Numbered from the stretch's first letter, positions 26,580-36,247 are shown. The stretch is DNA of 64,000 nucleotides from Brasilonema sennae CENA114 (GCF_006968745.1 NZ_CP030118.1:6282284-6346283), one strand, 5' to 3'. The notes: a model not told the origin generated them from the sequence alone. Made by a program: numbers and translations.

Positions 26580-27593
26580 ATGACGATTACGATAACGCAT
26601 CAAGCTTATAAAGACCTGTGGGAGAAAATCAAGGAAACGACCAGGCACTGTGATCCATCTGACCCGTTAGATGTAATTTGGAAATATCCTCAACAGCTTG
26701 GACACGGATATATTCGGTGCATTGAACTACGTGAAGGGTTGGAGGTAGAAATTTTTGATTGTCGTTTGCGCAATCGCCTCATCCTCGAACTACCCGAACG
26801 CCTTGACTGGCTGAAATTCCACTTTCACCTCTTTGGGCAGCATGAAGATAAGCACACAAATGTTGGCAATAAAGAATACGCAGTCTACGGCAGTGGTCTT
26901 GCTCCCAAAGAAAGGAATGACGGTCCAGAACAACGGGCGCTGGAAGTGACGGTGTTGATTCATCCTGACACCCTATGTTCCTTTATTAGCAACCCAACTG
27001 GGCAATTGCCAACCGGACTCCAGCAGCTGATCCGACCGATTGAGCAGGAATGTTATACTCGTGTGGCAACAGTCACGTCTGCGATGGAAACTGTCCTGTG
27101 GCAAATCCTACGCTGTCCTTACCGGGGCATCCCCAAGCGAATATTTCTGGAGAGTAAAGCTTTGGAGTTGGTCAGTCTGGTGCTGGATCAGGAAATTGAA
27201 ATTCACACAGGCGATGATCCCACTATCATCCAACCCCTCAAGCCCGGAACCCTGGATCGGATTCATTACGCCCAAACCCTGTTGCAAAAAAACTTGCACA
27301 ATCCGCCTTCTTTGGTAAACTTAGCACAGCAAGCAAAGCTTAATGAGTGTACACTCAAGCGCGGATTTCGTCAAGTCTTTGGCACTACAGTGTTTGGTTA
27401 TCTGCATAACTATCGCTTAGAACAGGCGCGTCAACTATTGGCAATAGGAGATATGAAGGTGGCAGAAGTAGCCGAGACGGTAGGCTTTGCCAGCCGCAGC
27501 TACTTTGCTATATCGTTCAAAAAGAAGTTCGGGCTTAACCCAAAAGACTATCAGCAGCAAAACGGCTCTGTTTACCAATCGCCCTCACCCTAA
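26580..27593 (+). CDS. AraC-family transcriptional regulator (PchR-like)
   Basis: This 337-residue regulator precedes a TonB-dependent receptor. The C-terminal AraC/XylS DNA-binding domain covers about 235-330 with two helix-turn-helix units (LVNLAQQAKLNECTLKRGF and VAEVAETVGFASRSYFAISF, followed by KKFGLNPKDY). The N-terminal region (LELPERLDWLKFHFHLFG, DTLCSFI) resembles cyanobacterial PchR-like activators that answer to siderophores. The receptor gene starts about 400 bp downstream on the same strand, so control of siderophore uptake is a reasonable inference. The start at 26580 follows GGGGCATCCCT, a weak ribosome site. Confidence 0.9.
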   Translation: MTITITHQAYKDLWEKIKETTRHCDPSDPLDVIWKYPQQLGHGYIRCIELREGLEVEIFDCRLRNRLILELPERLDWLKFHFHLFGQHEDKHTNVGNKEYAVYGSGLAPKERNDGPEQRALEVTVLIHPDTLCSFISNPTGQLPTGLQQLIRPIEQECYTRVATVTSAMETVLWQILRCPYRGIPKRIFLESKALELVSLVLDQEIEIHTGDDPTIIQPLKPGTLDRIHYAQTLLQKNLHNPPSLVNLAQQAKLNECTLKRGFRQVFGTTVFGYLHNYRLEQARQLLAIGDMKVAEVAETVGFASRSYFAISFKKKFGLNPKDYQQQNGSVYQSPSP

Positions 27594-27999
27594 ATCCCTC
27601 TCCCAAAGTTGGGAGAGGGACTTTTCAAATAACTCCACAAGCTCATCTTCTGTCATCCCAGTATCAGCAAGCAGACGTTCGATTTACGCAACTCTGGAGG
27701 CGATTGCGTACGGCAGAGCTACGCTTAACGCGCAATATCCCCATAGTTTTGGGAAATCACCCTGTAGCATTCAAAAAAAGTTCCCGCTAGCGTTCAATTT
27801 GCTTTTCTTCCTCTGCCAAATTGAGTAATCTTTTGACACTAACTTTTAACAGTTATCAGTTAAATTGCAAGGTTTAAGTCCCCCACCAATTGGTGATAGG
27901 CGCAATTTGGCGGGTTTAAATCCCCCACTATACGCCTGATAACTGTTTACTGTTCACTGTTCACTGATTTTCGCCTGGTGGTGTGAAGGTGGGAGGAAA
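27594..27999. other. Repeat-rich gap between AraC and receptor genes
   Basis: CCCTCTCCCAAAGTTGGGAGAGGG (27597-27620) is a strong hairpin that may end AraC transcription. An STRR-like stretch (CTGTTCACTGTTCACTG) lies at about 27951-27966. On the minus strand a short open stretch around 27640-27700 (ADTGMTEDELVELFEK) with stops above it may be a decayed gene; its family is not recognised. GGAGG just before 28000 is the ribosome site of the receptor gene. Confidence 0.55.
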
Positions 28000-30768
28000 A
28001 TGTCAAATGTGAAATGGTTTGCAATCGTCGCGGGTGTTGTCTCGGTTCTATTGGTTGAGCCTGTGCGGGCGCAGGTGAAAGAGTCAAGCACTCAAGCAGC
28101 ATCTACTCATAGCATCAAACCTACTCAACAAGCGCCTTTAATGACCAAAGCGCAGGCTGTTGAGCCAACGAGAAAGATTCGACGACTTAGTGAAATAGAG
28201 CGTCCTTACACGAGCGCTCAAATGTTACTGGGACAGTCACCAACACCACCAAACCCCCCTTCCGTCCCACGCCAGTCGCCACAACGGGGGGAACCCCCGC
28301 AAGGCACTGGCTCCCCTTACCAAGGGGGGAGACAGGGGGGTGAAGTTGTGCAAGTGACAGACGTAAAAGCAAATCCCACCAAAAAAGGTGTGGAAGTGAT
28401 TTTACAGACATCTAAAGGCCAGGTGTTGCAACTAGTGAATCGCAGTACTGGCAATCGCTTTATCGCTGATATTCCCAATGCTCAACTGCGTTTACCTAGT
28501 GGCGAGGCATTCACATTCGGCTCCCAAAAACCAATTGCGGGTGTTACACAAATAACGGTAACAAACTTTGATGCCAATACTATTCGAGTAACGGTAACGG
28601 GTGAAACGGGTGTACCAACTGTTGAGTTATATGACAGTCCGAATGAGGGTTTAATTTTTGAGGTTGCCAGTACTGCACCATCAGCACAACAGGGGCAGCA
28701 ACCTCAAACACAACAACCACCTGCACAGCAGCCAGAAAACCAGACACAACTAAAACCATCGGCAGAGGGTGATGAGCCGATTGAGTTGGTAGTCACAGGG
28801 GAACAAGATGGGTATCGCGTCAGAGATTCGTCAACTGGAACTAGAACCGATACCCCGTTACGTGACATTCCCCAATCAATTCAAGTCATCCCCCAGCAAG
28901 TGTTGCGCGACCAGCGTGCTGATGTGAATGACGCACTTCTTAATTCCCCTAGTGTCCGTAATGGCGCTCCCACTAACTTCGACGCAGTACGCATACAGGT
29001 GAGGGGATTTTTTAGTCCACCTGCATTGGATGGAATCGTTTCTAGAATAGGGAATGGTACAGGTGCTAATATAGGTCCTGACCTGACAGGAATTGACAGA
29101 ATTGATGTTCTTTTAGGTCCAAGCTCTATTCTATTTGGTTCATCATCTCCGGGTGGAACAGTTAACTTTGTAACTAAGCAACCTCTTCGCGATCCTTACT
29201 ACTTTGCTGAAGCAACTGTGGGAAGTTTTGATTTTTATCGCGGTGAAGTGGATTTTTCTGGGCCTCTTGATGATGACAAGAAAGTGCTTTATCGGTTGAA
29301 CGCATCCTATCGAGATCAAGGTTTTTTCACCGAATTTAGTAGAACCAGAAACTTAGTAATTGCACCAGTTATCAGTTTTGCATTGGGGGAAAACACTAAC
29401 CTGAGCATTGATGGAACTTACAAAGACTTCTCTCAGGATAGCTATAACCTGGGATTACCCATAGTGGGAACAATCTTGCCTAATCCCAATGGTCAAATAC
29501 CCCGTGACCGCATTACAAATGAAGGTAAATTAGATGCTATACAGGGAAGAATTGGCTACAAGCTAGAGCATAAATTTAGTGAAAATTGGTCAGTCAGCAA
29601 CGCATTTCGCTACGATTCTGTTGATTACACCTACAATATTACATTTCCTCAAGGTCTGACACCTGATAGTCGTAGTCAGCGCAGGCAGAACTCTGATGCC
29701 AGCGATCTTTACGATCAATACAGTATGCTGACTAATGTCGTTGGTAAATTTTCCACAGCTTCAATACAGCATCAGTTATTATTCGGCTTTGATTTAGGCA
29801 GATACGACAGCGCGTTTATATCTACGACTAGGACGGCTGCACCTATTGATTTATTCAATCCAGTTTTCGGTCTACCACTGGGTGCAATTACATCTAGAAC
29901 TGATATAAGTAGTACTCTAGATGAGCTTGGTATTTTAGTGCAGGATCAGATTACATTTGCAGACAATTTAAAATTGCTTGTTGGTGGGCGATTTGATACA
30001 TTCACTCAAACTGACAGAAATTTCATTACTAATACAGAAACTAGTCAATCAGGAGAAGCTTTTAGCCCCCGTGTAGGCATTGTCTATCAGCCGATTCCCC
30101 CTGTTTCTCTCTATGCAAACTACACTAAATCGTTTCAGCCGGCGATTGGTCGAGCTTTTGATGGTAGTGTCTTTAAACCCACTAGAGGTACTCAGTACGA
30201 AATTGGGGTGAAAACAGATATAAATGATCGGCTCTCAACGACACTGGCTTTGTATGACATTACTCAATCAAATGTCTTAACTAGCGATCCGGCAAATCTG
30301 GGTTTCTCAGTGCAAACCGGTGAGATCAATAGTCAAGGGATTGAACTAAGTGTGGCTGGAGAAATTTTACCTGGGTGGAATATTTTTGCTAGCTACGGTT
30401 ACAGTGACACACGCATTAACAAGGACAACAACCCAAGTCTGGTTGGGAACCGTGTGCAAAGAACTAGCCCCAACAACGCCAGCCTATGGACAACCTATGA
30501 ATTTCAACAAGGAGATTTGCAAGGTTTAGGATTGGGTTTAGGACTGTTTTATGTAGGCGATCGCGCAGGTGATAATGCTAATACATTCACAGTCCCTGGC
30601 TATCTCACTACCGATGCAGCTATCTTCTACAAACAAAACCAGTTTCGTGCTGCGATTAATATCAAAAACCTCTTCAACGTAGATTACTTTGAAGGTGTTT
30701 TCAGCCGAGATCGTGTCTTTTATGGTGCGCCATTCACAGTGCAGGGCACGATTCGGTGGGAGTTTTAA
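28000..30768 (+). CDS. TonB-dependent siderophore receptor with AMIN domain
   Basis: This 922-residue outer-membrane transporter for ferric siderophores is powered by TonB-ExbBD. A signal peptide ends near VRAQ (residue 25), and a Pro/Gln-rich linker follows. Residues about 115-225 form an AMIN domain (VTDVKANPTKKGVEVILQTS), a peptidoglycan- or envelope-binding domain common in cyanobacterial receptors. A second Gln/Pro linker precedes the plug (LRDIPQSIQVIPQQVLRDQ, RGF, GPSSILFGSSSPGGTVNF, about 285-395). The 22-strand barrel follows and ends in the aromatic TVQGTIRWEF, the usual outer-membrane sorting signal. A TonB box candidate is EPIELVVTG. GGAGG precedes the ATG. The upstream AraC gene is its likely activator; the ligand is unknown. 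Confidence 0.95.
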   Translation: MSNVKWFAIVAGVVSVLLVEPVRAQVKESSTQAASTHSIKPTQQAPLMTKAQAVEPTRKIRRLSEIERPYTSAQMLLGQSPTPPNPPSVPRQSPQRGEPPQGTGSPYQGGRQGGEVVQVTDVKANPTKKGVEVILQTSKGQVLQLVNRSTGNRFIADIPNAQLRLPSGEAFTFGSQKPIAGVTQITVTNFDANTIRVTVTGETGVPTVELYDSPNEGLIFEVASTAPSAQQGQQPQTQQPPAQQPENQTQLKPSAEGDEPIELVVTGEQDGYRVRDSSTGTRTDTPLRDIPQSIQVIPQQVLRDQRADVNDALLNSPSVRNGAPTNFDAVRIQVRGFFSPPALDGIVSRIGNGTGANIGPDLTGIDRIDVLLGPSSILFGSSSPGGTVNFVTKQPLRDPYYFAEATVGSFDFYRGEVDFSGPLDDDKKVLYRLNASYRDQGFFTEFSRTRNLVIAPVISFALGENTNLSIDGTYKDFSQDSYNLGLPIVGTILPNPNGQIPRDRITNEGKLDAIQGRIGYKLEHKFSENWSVSNAFRYDSVDYTYNITFPQGLTPDSRSQRRQNSDASDLYDQYSMLTNVVGKFSTASIQHQLLFGFDLGRYDSAFISTTRTAAPIDLFNPVFGLPLGAITSRTDISSTLDELGILVQDQITFADNLKLLVGGRFDTFTQTDRNFITNTETSQSGEAFSPRVGIVYQPIPPVSLYANYTKSFQPAIGRAFDGSVFKPTRGTQYEIGVKTDINDRLSTTLALYDITQSNVLTSDPANLGFSVQTGEINSQGIELSVAGEILPGWNIFASYGYSDTRINKDNNPSLVGNRVQRTSPNNASLWTTYEFQQGDLQGLGLGLGLFYVGDRAGDNANTFTVPGYLTTDAAIFYKQNQFRAAINIKNLFNVDYFEGVFSRDRVFYGAPFTVQGTIRWEF

Positions 30769-30908
30769 TTTCCTCTCTAGCGCCCCTTCAAAAGGGTAAC
30801 TTTGATGGAAAATTTTTGTTATGAATCTCACGTTTTAATATGAATTTCATATCTTAAAGATTGATTGTTATAGCAATCCTATTTGATTTGTGAGAATTGA
30901 AAGCCACA

Positions 30909-30948
30909 GATCCCCGACTTCGTAAAAGTTGTCGGGGATCTTGTTTTT
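30909..30948 (+). terminator. Rho-independent terminator after the receptor gene
   Basis: GATCCCCGAC at 30909-30918 pairs perfectly with GTCGGGGATC at 30931-30940 across a 12-base loop, and TTGTTTTT follows. It lies 140 bp after the receptor stop. Confidence 0.8.
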
Positions 30949-31024
30949 CAGTTAGCGCAGCGTGCCCGCAGGGCTTATGATTAACGTTACATTACGGTTA
31001 TCCTACTCGCTCACAATTGTCGCA

Positions 31025-31255
31025 TAACCTCACCCCGGTTTTGTCTTGCGCCAAAACCGTCCCTCTCCGCAGGTTCGGAGAGGGGACGTAAAGCTACGCT
31101 TTACGGTGAATCCAGCGCTGCAGGAGGGTTTCCCTCCGTAGGCGACTGGTGAGACAGCGCTGCAGGAGGGTCTCCCTCCGTAGGCGACTGCGTTCGCGTA
31201 GCGTCTCCGCAGGAGATACCCGAAGGGTGAACCCGAAGGGGGGTGAGGTCAAATC
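31025..31255. repeat. Dispersed palindromic repeat with inserted modules
   Basis: Outer arms ACCTCACCCC...GGGTGAGGT match the family at 2821. Inserted inside are two copies of GCTGCAGGAGGGT plus CCTCCGTAGGCGACTG (31117-31190), then the GCGTAGCGTCTCC module also seen at 55350. There is no gene in 30769-31345; the open frame at 31094-31306 is made of these repeats. Confidence 0.85.
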
Positions 31256-31345
31256 AACGACGTGGTGTAAGGATTTGAACGTTCTCGCAACACTGCCATA
31301 TCCCACCTCATGATTTGTTGCACTAAAGGCGTGTCTAACACAAAG

Positions 31346-32269
31346 CTAGCAAGTATATAAAATTGTCAGAAATTCTTCTAAAGAACTGACAGCGATCGCA
31401 CTATCCATCAAACTTTCTAATTGTTCCACACTCTCGCCCTCAAGCCTTGCTTTTACTTCTTGAGGAATTTCGCCAAAGCGTCGTTGCAAGACTCGGATTA
31501 ACTGCCGTCGTACACCCTGTTGAAGTCCACGTTCTTCACCTTGGGTGAAAATTTCCTGATACCAAGGCGATTCTCGCAACACTGCCATATCCCACCTCAT
31601 GATTTGTTGGACTAAAGGCGTCTCTAACACAAAGCTAGCAAAAAATGCCAGCAATGATTCTAACTGATTCAACTGTGGATCTGTTCGTAGTACCTGTAGT
31701 GCACGTTGTACAACTGATGCCTCACTGCCTCCTCGTAATATGGGCACAAACGGTAATAACGAAGGTAATGGTTGCTGAAACACAATTTCAGCATCTACCT
31801 CCCACAAATTAATGACGCGATAATCTTGAACAGCACGTAATCCCAGAAATTCTTGCTCGTAACTACTGACAACAGTTAAGGTGGATGGAGGTGGCAAGAT
31901 ATTGATCAGCACTGGGTAAGTTGGCAGTCGGTAGCGTTCTTGTGCTAGGGCAGCATAGGCTCTCATACGTAGAGGCATATGTGCTGTCTAACGCAACTGC
32001 AATTCGTTGAGTACGAGAAAATCCCCGTGGGTAGCACTGTATGCCTTCACCAACACATCTGTTTCCCGGCTAATCCACTGAAATTCAGAACCCAAAATTT
32101 CTTTAGCCACGACTTCGGGACGCTGTGTCACCCATTGTACCCATGCATCAGGAGCTAAACTAATCAGTCGCTTACCACCTGTATCTGCTGCTTTTGCCAC
32201 AGGTTTTTTTATACCGTTACTAGTTCTTAAGAATATATCATAATGTGTTAGGCAGAACGCGATACGCAC
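31346..32269 (-). pseudogene. Rpn/PD-(D/E)XK-like transposase-associated nuclease, broken by an amber codon
   Basis: Two open parts in the same frame, 93 residues (32269-31988) and 210 residues (31978-31346), are separated only by one TAG at about 31988-31990. The junction reads VLNELQLR, stop, TAHMPLRMRAYAA. The joined product of about 307 residues matches the cyanobacterial Rpn-like family, with KRLISLAPDAWVQWVTQRPEV at the N-terminus, the VLNELQLR core strand, and a C-terminal helical tail (GVRRQLIRVLQRRFGEIP, ARLEGESVEQLESL). The C-terminus ends inside a duplicated 71-bp segment of the gene itself (31282-31352 copies 31571-31641). The gene is probably inactive unless the stop is suppressed. 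Confidence 0.8.
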
Positions 32270-32296
32270 ATGCGATTAGCCAAAGGATTATCGCCT

Positions 32297-32392
32297 TAAT
32301 CCCCCACTGTCCAATCTTCAAACCGCAAACCAGCTACACGCGAAAAATCCTTCTGGTTGCGCGTTACCAAAATACCATCATTAGAAATCACA
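32297..32392 (-). pseudogene. 3' remnant of a PIN-domain (VapC-like) toxin gene
   Basis: The minus strand reads VISNDGILVTRNQKDFSRV, then AGLRFEDWT and stop at 32297, the typical C-terminal strand-helix of VapC-type PIN nucleases. Upstream of about 32392 the frame runs into a dispersed repeat (CTCTGCGCCTCTGCGG), so only the last 30 or so codons survive. No antitoxin is present. Confidence 0.65.
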
Positions 32393-32575
32393 ATCTTTCT
32401 CTTTCTCTGTGCTCTCTGCGCCTCTGCGGTTTTTTCTCACTCAGATGCTACCGGATTTGATATGAGGCATTTGCCCAATATTAGACAGGTATTCAAAATA
32501 ATCTCAGTCCTTCAGATATTGACAGAAGAAGAAATCTGTGTATTATAAAAACTGCTCGCCTGAGTGACTCTTCTC

Positions 32576-33880
32576 CTAATCACTCCTCAGTGCGGTGATT
32601 GGGTCAAGTCTAGCAGCATTGCGAGCTGGGACAACGCCAGCCAGCAGTCCAATCACAAATGTCAAACCAAAGCCGAATACAATCGACCAAGGCGAAATCA
32701 CCAAGGGAAATTTGAACAGGTTTGAGGCTGCGAAGGCGATCGCAATTCCAAGACATATACCAACAACCCCTCCCATGATTGCAATCACCACTGCCTCAGC
32801 TAAAAACTGGGTCAAAATAGCAGTACCAGTCGCTCCAATCGCTTTACGAATCCCGATTTCCCGTGTCCGTTCGACCACTGACACAAGCATAATATTGGCA
32901 ATACCAATACCGCCAACAATTAAAGAAATTCCAGCAACTGCCACTATCATCACGGTAAAAAGCTTAGATGTACTGGTGAGCGTTTCGATGATATCGGCTG
33001 AGTTCACAGTCCGAAAATCATCCGTTTCTCCTTTTTCAGGAAAAATGCCATGTCGTACCCGTAAGAGATTCGTAGTTTGATACTGGGCAGCGTCTAGCAG
33101 ATCCTGGCTTTTGACTTTGACATAAATTCCTCTGATGGCAAGTCCCTTGACAGCGTTGTTTCCCACTAACCGGGCAGACATATTGGTAAGCGGGATATAA
33201 ATTTGTTCATCTGGGTTTTGTGGACCTTGCGCTCCCTTCGTCTCCATAACGCCAATCACGTCATAGGTTTCTCCGGCGATGCGGATTTGTGCGCCTTCTG
33301 CGTTGCTTCCTGTTCCCAGCAGTTCATCTCGTGCGGTGGGACCCAATATCGCCACAGCTTTCGCTGAATCGACTTCTTCCTGACTGAAAAATCTACCTGT
33401 TTGAGGATGCGTGTTTCGCACATATGGATAATTTATATCAGTTCCAATAATGGTCATCGAGTCGTTGTTTCCGGCATAAACGACTTGGGCATTCTGCTGT
33501 AGGAAAGCAGACACTCGGTCAACACCTAAAACCTCTTGTGCGATCGCCTGAGCATCTTCTAGAGTTAATGTTGTTGCACTACCACTGCCCTGCCGCACTC
33601 CGCCACTTCTGGCTGCACCCGATTGTACTTGCAAAATGTCAGTTCCCAGTGATTGTAATTGTTGCTCGGTTGACTTTTGGGTGCCTTGACCGATAGCAGT
33701 AACCGCAATGACTGCCGTAATGCCAATGATGACGCCTAACATGGTTAGCAGGGTGCGGAGTTTATTACTCCACAGTGCCTCAAGAGCCATCGACATAATT
33801 TCAAGTAGGGACACCGATGAACTCCCAACCAAAGCAGATGCCTGTTTAACTAGCGGTTTGCGCTCACGTGATTTTGTCAT
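32576..33880 (-). CDS. MacB-like ABC transporter permease
   Basis: This 434-residue permease has the MacB/FtsX plan. There is an N-terminal TM helix (LRTLLTMLGVIIGITAVIAVTAIG), then a periplasmic MacB-type domain (about 75-300), and three C-terminal TM helices (LFTVMIVAVAGISLIVGGIGIANIMLV, FLAEAVVIAIMGGVVGICLGI, IVFGFGLTFVIGLLAGVVPA, read in parts). VERTREIGIRKAIGAT is the usual coupling-helix motif that contacts the ATPase, and ARLDPITALRSD is the typical end. It follows the MacA-like adaptor gene by 27 bp and is surely co-transcribed. The ABC ATPase normally found beside it is not in the window. The substrate is unknown. Confidence 0.93.
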   Translation of the reverse strand: MTKSRERKPLVKQASALVGSSSVSLLEIMSMALEALWSNKLRTLLTMLGVIIGITAVIAVTAIGQGTQKSTEQQLQSLGTDILQVQSGAARSGGVRQGSGSATTLTLEDAQAIAQEVLGVDRVSAFLQQNAQVVYAGNNDSMTIIGTDINYPYVRNTHPQTGRFFSQEEVDSAKAVAILGPTARDELLGTGSNAEGAQIRIAGETYDVIGVMETKGAQGPQNPDEQIYIPLTNMSARLVGNNAVKGLAIRGIYVKVKSQDLLDAAQYQTTNLLRVRHGIFPEKGETDDFRTVNSADIIETLTSTSKLFTVMIVAVAGISLIVGGIGIANIMLVSVVERTREIGIRKAIGATGTAILTQFLAEAVVIAIMGGVVGICLGIAIAFAASNLFKFPLVISPWSIVFGFGLTFVIGLLAGVVPARNAARLDPITALRSD

Positions 33881-33907
33881 TGCTAAACCTCGCTTGTAAA
33901 ATCAAGT

Positions 33908-35449
33908 TTAAAAACCACCGCGACGACCACCCATACCGCCATAACCACCACCCATTCCGCCAGAACGACCACCCCTGTTACTACCCCTGTTGAAACCTCG
34001 TGGCGCACTCACCAAAACTTTTTCATTTCCTTGCAAGCCAGAACGCACTTGGGTTTTGTTACCCACGGTAAGTCCGGTTTGAATTGGCACAAATCGAGTC
34101 CGACCAGTTTCAGTAAGTACCCGGACTCCGGTGCCATTTTCCTCGCGGGCGATCGCCACCGTTGGCACAACAAGCACATTGTTTAAGTTCCCTGCATTGA
34201 ATTTCGCATCGACATTCATGCTAGGAAGCAGTAAAGTTTCAGGATCGGTAAGATCCACTCTTACTTTAAGGCTGGTGACGTTGGATGTCACCGTTGCCTG
34301 AGCTGCAACCTGGGCAACTTTCCCCTGAAAGGTTTTGTCAGGATACGCATCGGCTGTGATTGTTACCGGCTGTCCTACCTTAATTTTACTAATATCAGTT
34401 TCGGCAACATTTGCCACAACCTGATAATTTGATGCCAGCGACAGAATCGAAGAAGAGGTTGATCCCGAAACCGAACTGCCGGATGTTGTAGGTGTCACGA
34501 AATCACCCGGATCGGAATACTTGGAAGTCACAATTCCACTAAATGGGGCACGAATCACCATGTCTTGGATTTGTGTTTGAATCGTTTTCAGGCTGCCCTG
34601 CTGCTGAACCACTTGAGCGCGTGCAGAGTCAATATCTTCTTGGCGATTTCCAGCTTTCAGTAGTGCTAAAGCTTGCTGTCTTTGCTCCACCACCGCCTTT
34701 AATTGCTCGATATCTTCTGTGCGTGATCCTGCTTTTTGTAACGCCAGGGCTTGCTGCGCTTCATTCACCGCAGCTTGGGCGCTGTCCCTATCAGCACGTT
34801 TTTGGTTTACAGTTTGAAGGGAAATCGCACCAGCATTATATAGTTGCTGATTGCGCTGGAAATCATCTTCCGCTTTTGCTAAAGTTGCTTGAGCACTTTT
34901 TAAACGTGCCTGTGCTTGAGCAATATCTTGAGGGCGATTCCCTACTATTCCCTTTTGCAGATTCGCTTGGGCTTCTTCTAATTGTGCCTGTGCTTGAGCA
35001 ATATCTTGAGGGCGATTCCCTGCTATTGCCTTTTGCAAGTTCGCCTGGGCAGCAGCCAGAGATCCTCGTGCTTGAATCAGTTGCCCTTGCAGGTTTGAGT
35101 CATCCATGTATGCGAGGATTTGTCCTGCTTTCACAGAATCACCTTCATCCACCAGCAAGCTTTTTAGACGTCCAGAACTTTTGGGGCTGACGTTGGTCGA
35201 TTGTTTGGCTTCAATGATACCGTTGGCTGATATGGTGATGGGTAAGGTTTCTCGCTGGACTGGAACTGTCTGCATTTTGCTTCTGGCTTCCTGAGCGGAG
35301 GAAATCACCGTCTGACGGTAAACAAGGTATCCACCCCCCGTTAGTGAACTGAGAATGAGTAACCCCATCAGCCATTTCGTCAGCTTGTGGTTCATCAAGC
35401 CTTTTCCTGAAGGCTTAAATGTAGTAGGTTGGAGAGAATCAAGTGTCAT
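33908..35449 (-). CDS. MacA-like periplasmic adaptor (HlyD/RND-type membrane fusion protein)
   Basis: This 513-residue adaptor links the inner-membrane permease to an outer-membrane channel. One N-terminal TM helix (LMGLLILSSLTGGGYLVY, about 27-45) is followed by a split lipoyl domain (VSPKSSGRLKSLLVDEGDSVKAG; MVIRAPFSGIVTSKYSDPGD) around a long alpha-helical hairpin. The hairpin holds near-identical tandem copies of GNRPQDIAQAQAQLEEAQAN (encoded at about 34915-35070), a recent internal duplication that lengthens the coiled coil. Beta-barrel and membrane-proximal domains follow, and the C-terminus is a Gly/Arg-rich tail (GGMGGGYGGMGG). The start at 35449 gives a cytoplasmic tail of about 26 residues. 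A shared inverted repeat lies 160 bp upstream. Confidence 0.92.
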   Translation of the reverse strand: MTLDSLQPTTFKPSGKGLMNHKLTKWLMGLLILSSLTGGGYLVYRQTVISSAQEARSKMQTVPVQRETLPITISANGIIEAKQSTNVSPKSSGRLKSLLVDEGDSVKAGQILAYMDDSNLQGQLIQARGSLAAAQANLQKAIAGNRPQDIAQAQAQLEEAQANLQKGIVGNRPQDIAQAQARLKSAQATLAKAEDDFQRNQQLYNAGAISLQTVNQKRADRDSAQAAVNEAQQALALQKAGSRTEDIEQLKAVVEQRQQALALLKAGNRQEDIDSARAQVVQQQGSLKTIQTQIQDMVIRAPFSGIVTSKYSDPGDFVTPTTSGSSVSGSTSSSILSLASNYQVVANVAETDISKIKVGQPVTITADAYPDKTFQGKVAQVAAQATVTSNVTSLKVRVDLTDPETLLLPSMNVDAKFNAGNLNNVLVVPTVAIAREENGTGVRVLTETGRTRFVPIQTGLTVGNKTQVRSGLQGNEKVLVSAPRGFNRGSNRGGRSGGMGGGYGGMGGRRGGF

Positions 35450-35610
35450 AGACTGCTTTGCACCTTTAGTGTAAACAACAATAAGTCATTGCGTTCGTGG
35501 TTTGTGTGGCTCCTAAAGGGAGCATCGCTTTTGCAAGGTTTGTGTTGAAACTACAAGGAGTTGATACTTTTAATTACAGCAGCCCAACATGACAGCTTGC
35601 CCTTTGTCTA

Positions 35611-35628
35611 AATTACAATTTTGTAATT
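35611..35628. promoter_or_regulatory. Inverted repeat, candidate operator upstream of the MacA-like gene
   Basis: AATTACA-ATTT-TGTAATT (7-4-7) occurs here and again, with one spacer difference, at 37055-37072 upstream of the OmpR-type regulator. The 25 or so bases before each copy are also similar (ATGACAGC near 35590 and near 37034). A common regulator is inferred. Confidence 0.5.
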
Positions 35629-35689
35629 TGTTTTGTACTGAATTAAATAATTTATTTGCTAAACATTAGTGGGTATAGCGTTACATTTG

Positions 35690-36247
35690 TCAAGTATTTT
35701 CCTTGAAAATCTGTTTCCAGGTTCTACGGAGAAACTGACGTTGCTCAATCATGTGTAGGGCAACCAGTGCTAGGAGGGTGTAGGACAGCCAGAAGTGTAG
35801 ATTGTGGGCGAGCGCACCAACAGAACGATTTTCCTCAAACCAATTGGGCAACGTCACAAAAAAGAACGGAATTTCATGCCCACCTGTGTTTGATAAAAAA
35901 ATGCCGCTGATTGGAACAACCAGCATCAGCAGGTAAATCACTAAATGGAGGGAAAAGGTTTTTATCCACTGGGGTGTGAACCTACGACTGCGCTTGAGAT
36001 AGTTTTTTGCCATAACTTGCAGCAGCGTGAAAATCCTCAAGAGCAGCAAACCTAGAACTAATACACCAAATGACTTATGGACGTTGTACAGAGAGCCTCT
36101 AAAGAAAACTTCACGCGGCAAGCGAGCCATCACCATACCAATCAAGTAGATGATGAGAAAACAGGCAGCCATAACCCAATGCAGCTTCCATAACCGCCCA
36201 AACGCATCATTTAATCGTCCTTTTAAGGGAGTTGTGGTGTTTGGCAT
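35690..36247 (-). CDS. Cytochrome b561-type di-haem membrane protein
   Basis: This 185-residue protein has four TM helices: residues about 22-41 (WVMAACFLIIYLIGMVMA), 60-78 (SFGVLVLGLLLLRIFTL), 100-122 (LHLVIYLLMLVVPISGIFLS) and 148-166 (LHFWLSYTLLALVALHMIE). Histidines near helix ends (LHW, VHKSFG, SLHLVIY, HNLHFW, LHMIE) are the likely haem ligands. Prokaryotic cytochrome b561 proteins move electrons between quinol and periplasmic acceptors such as superoxide. It lies next to, but is separately spaced from, the MacA-like gene on the same strand. The palindrome TATACAA-ACAACA-TTGTATA at 36303-36322 sits in its likely promoter region. Confidence 0.9.
   Translation of the reverse strand: MPNTTTPLKGRLNDAFGRLWKLHWVMAACFLIIYLIGMVMARLPREVFFRGSLYNVHKSFGVLVLGLLLLRIFTLLQVMAKNYLKRSRRFTPQWIKTFSLHLVIYLLMLVVPISGIFLSNTGGHEIPFFFVTLPNWFEENRSVGALAHNLHFWLSYTLLALVALHMIEQRQFLRRTWKQIFKENT

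Noticed and set aside
31094..31306. 70-residue minus-strand frame
   Set aside because: It consists of dispersed repeat modules (RLRRETLLQRW repeated).
34543..35190. 215-residue plus-strand frame
   Set aside because: It is antisense to the MacA-like gene and mirrors its internal repeats.
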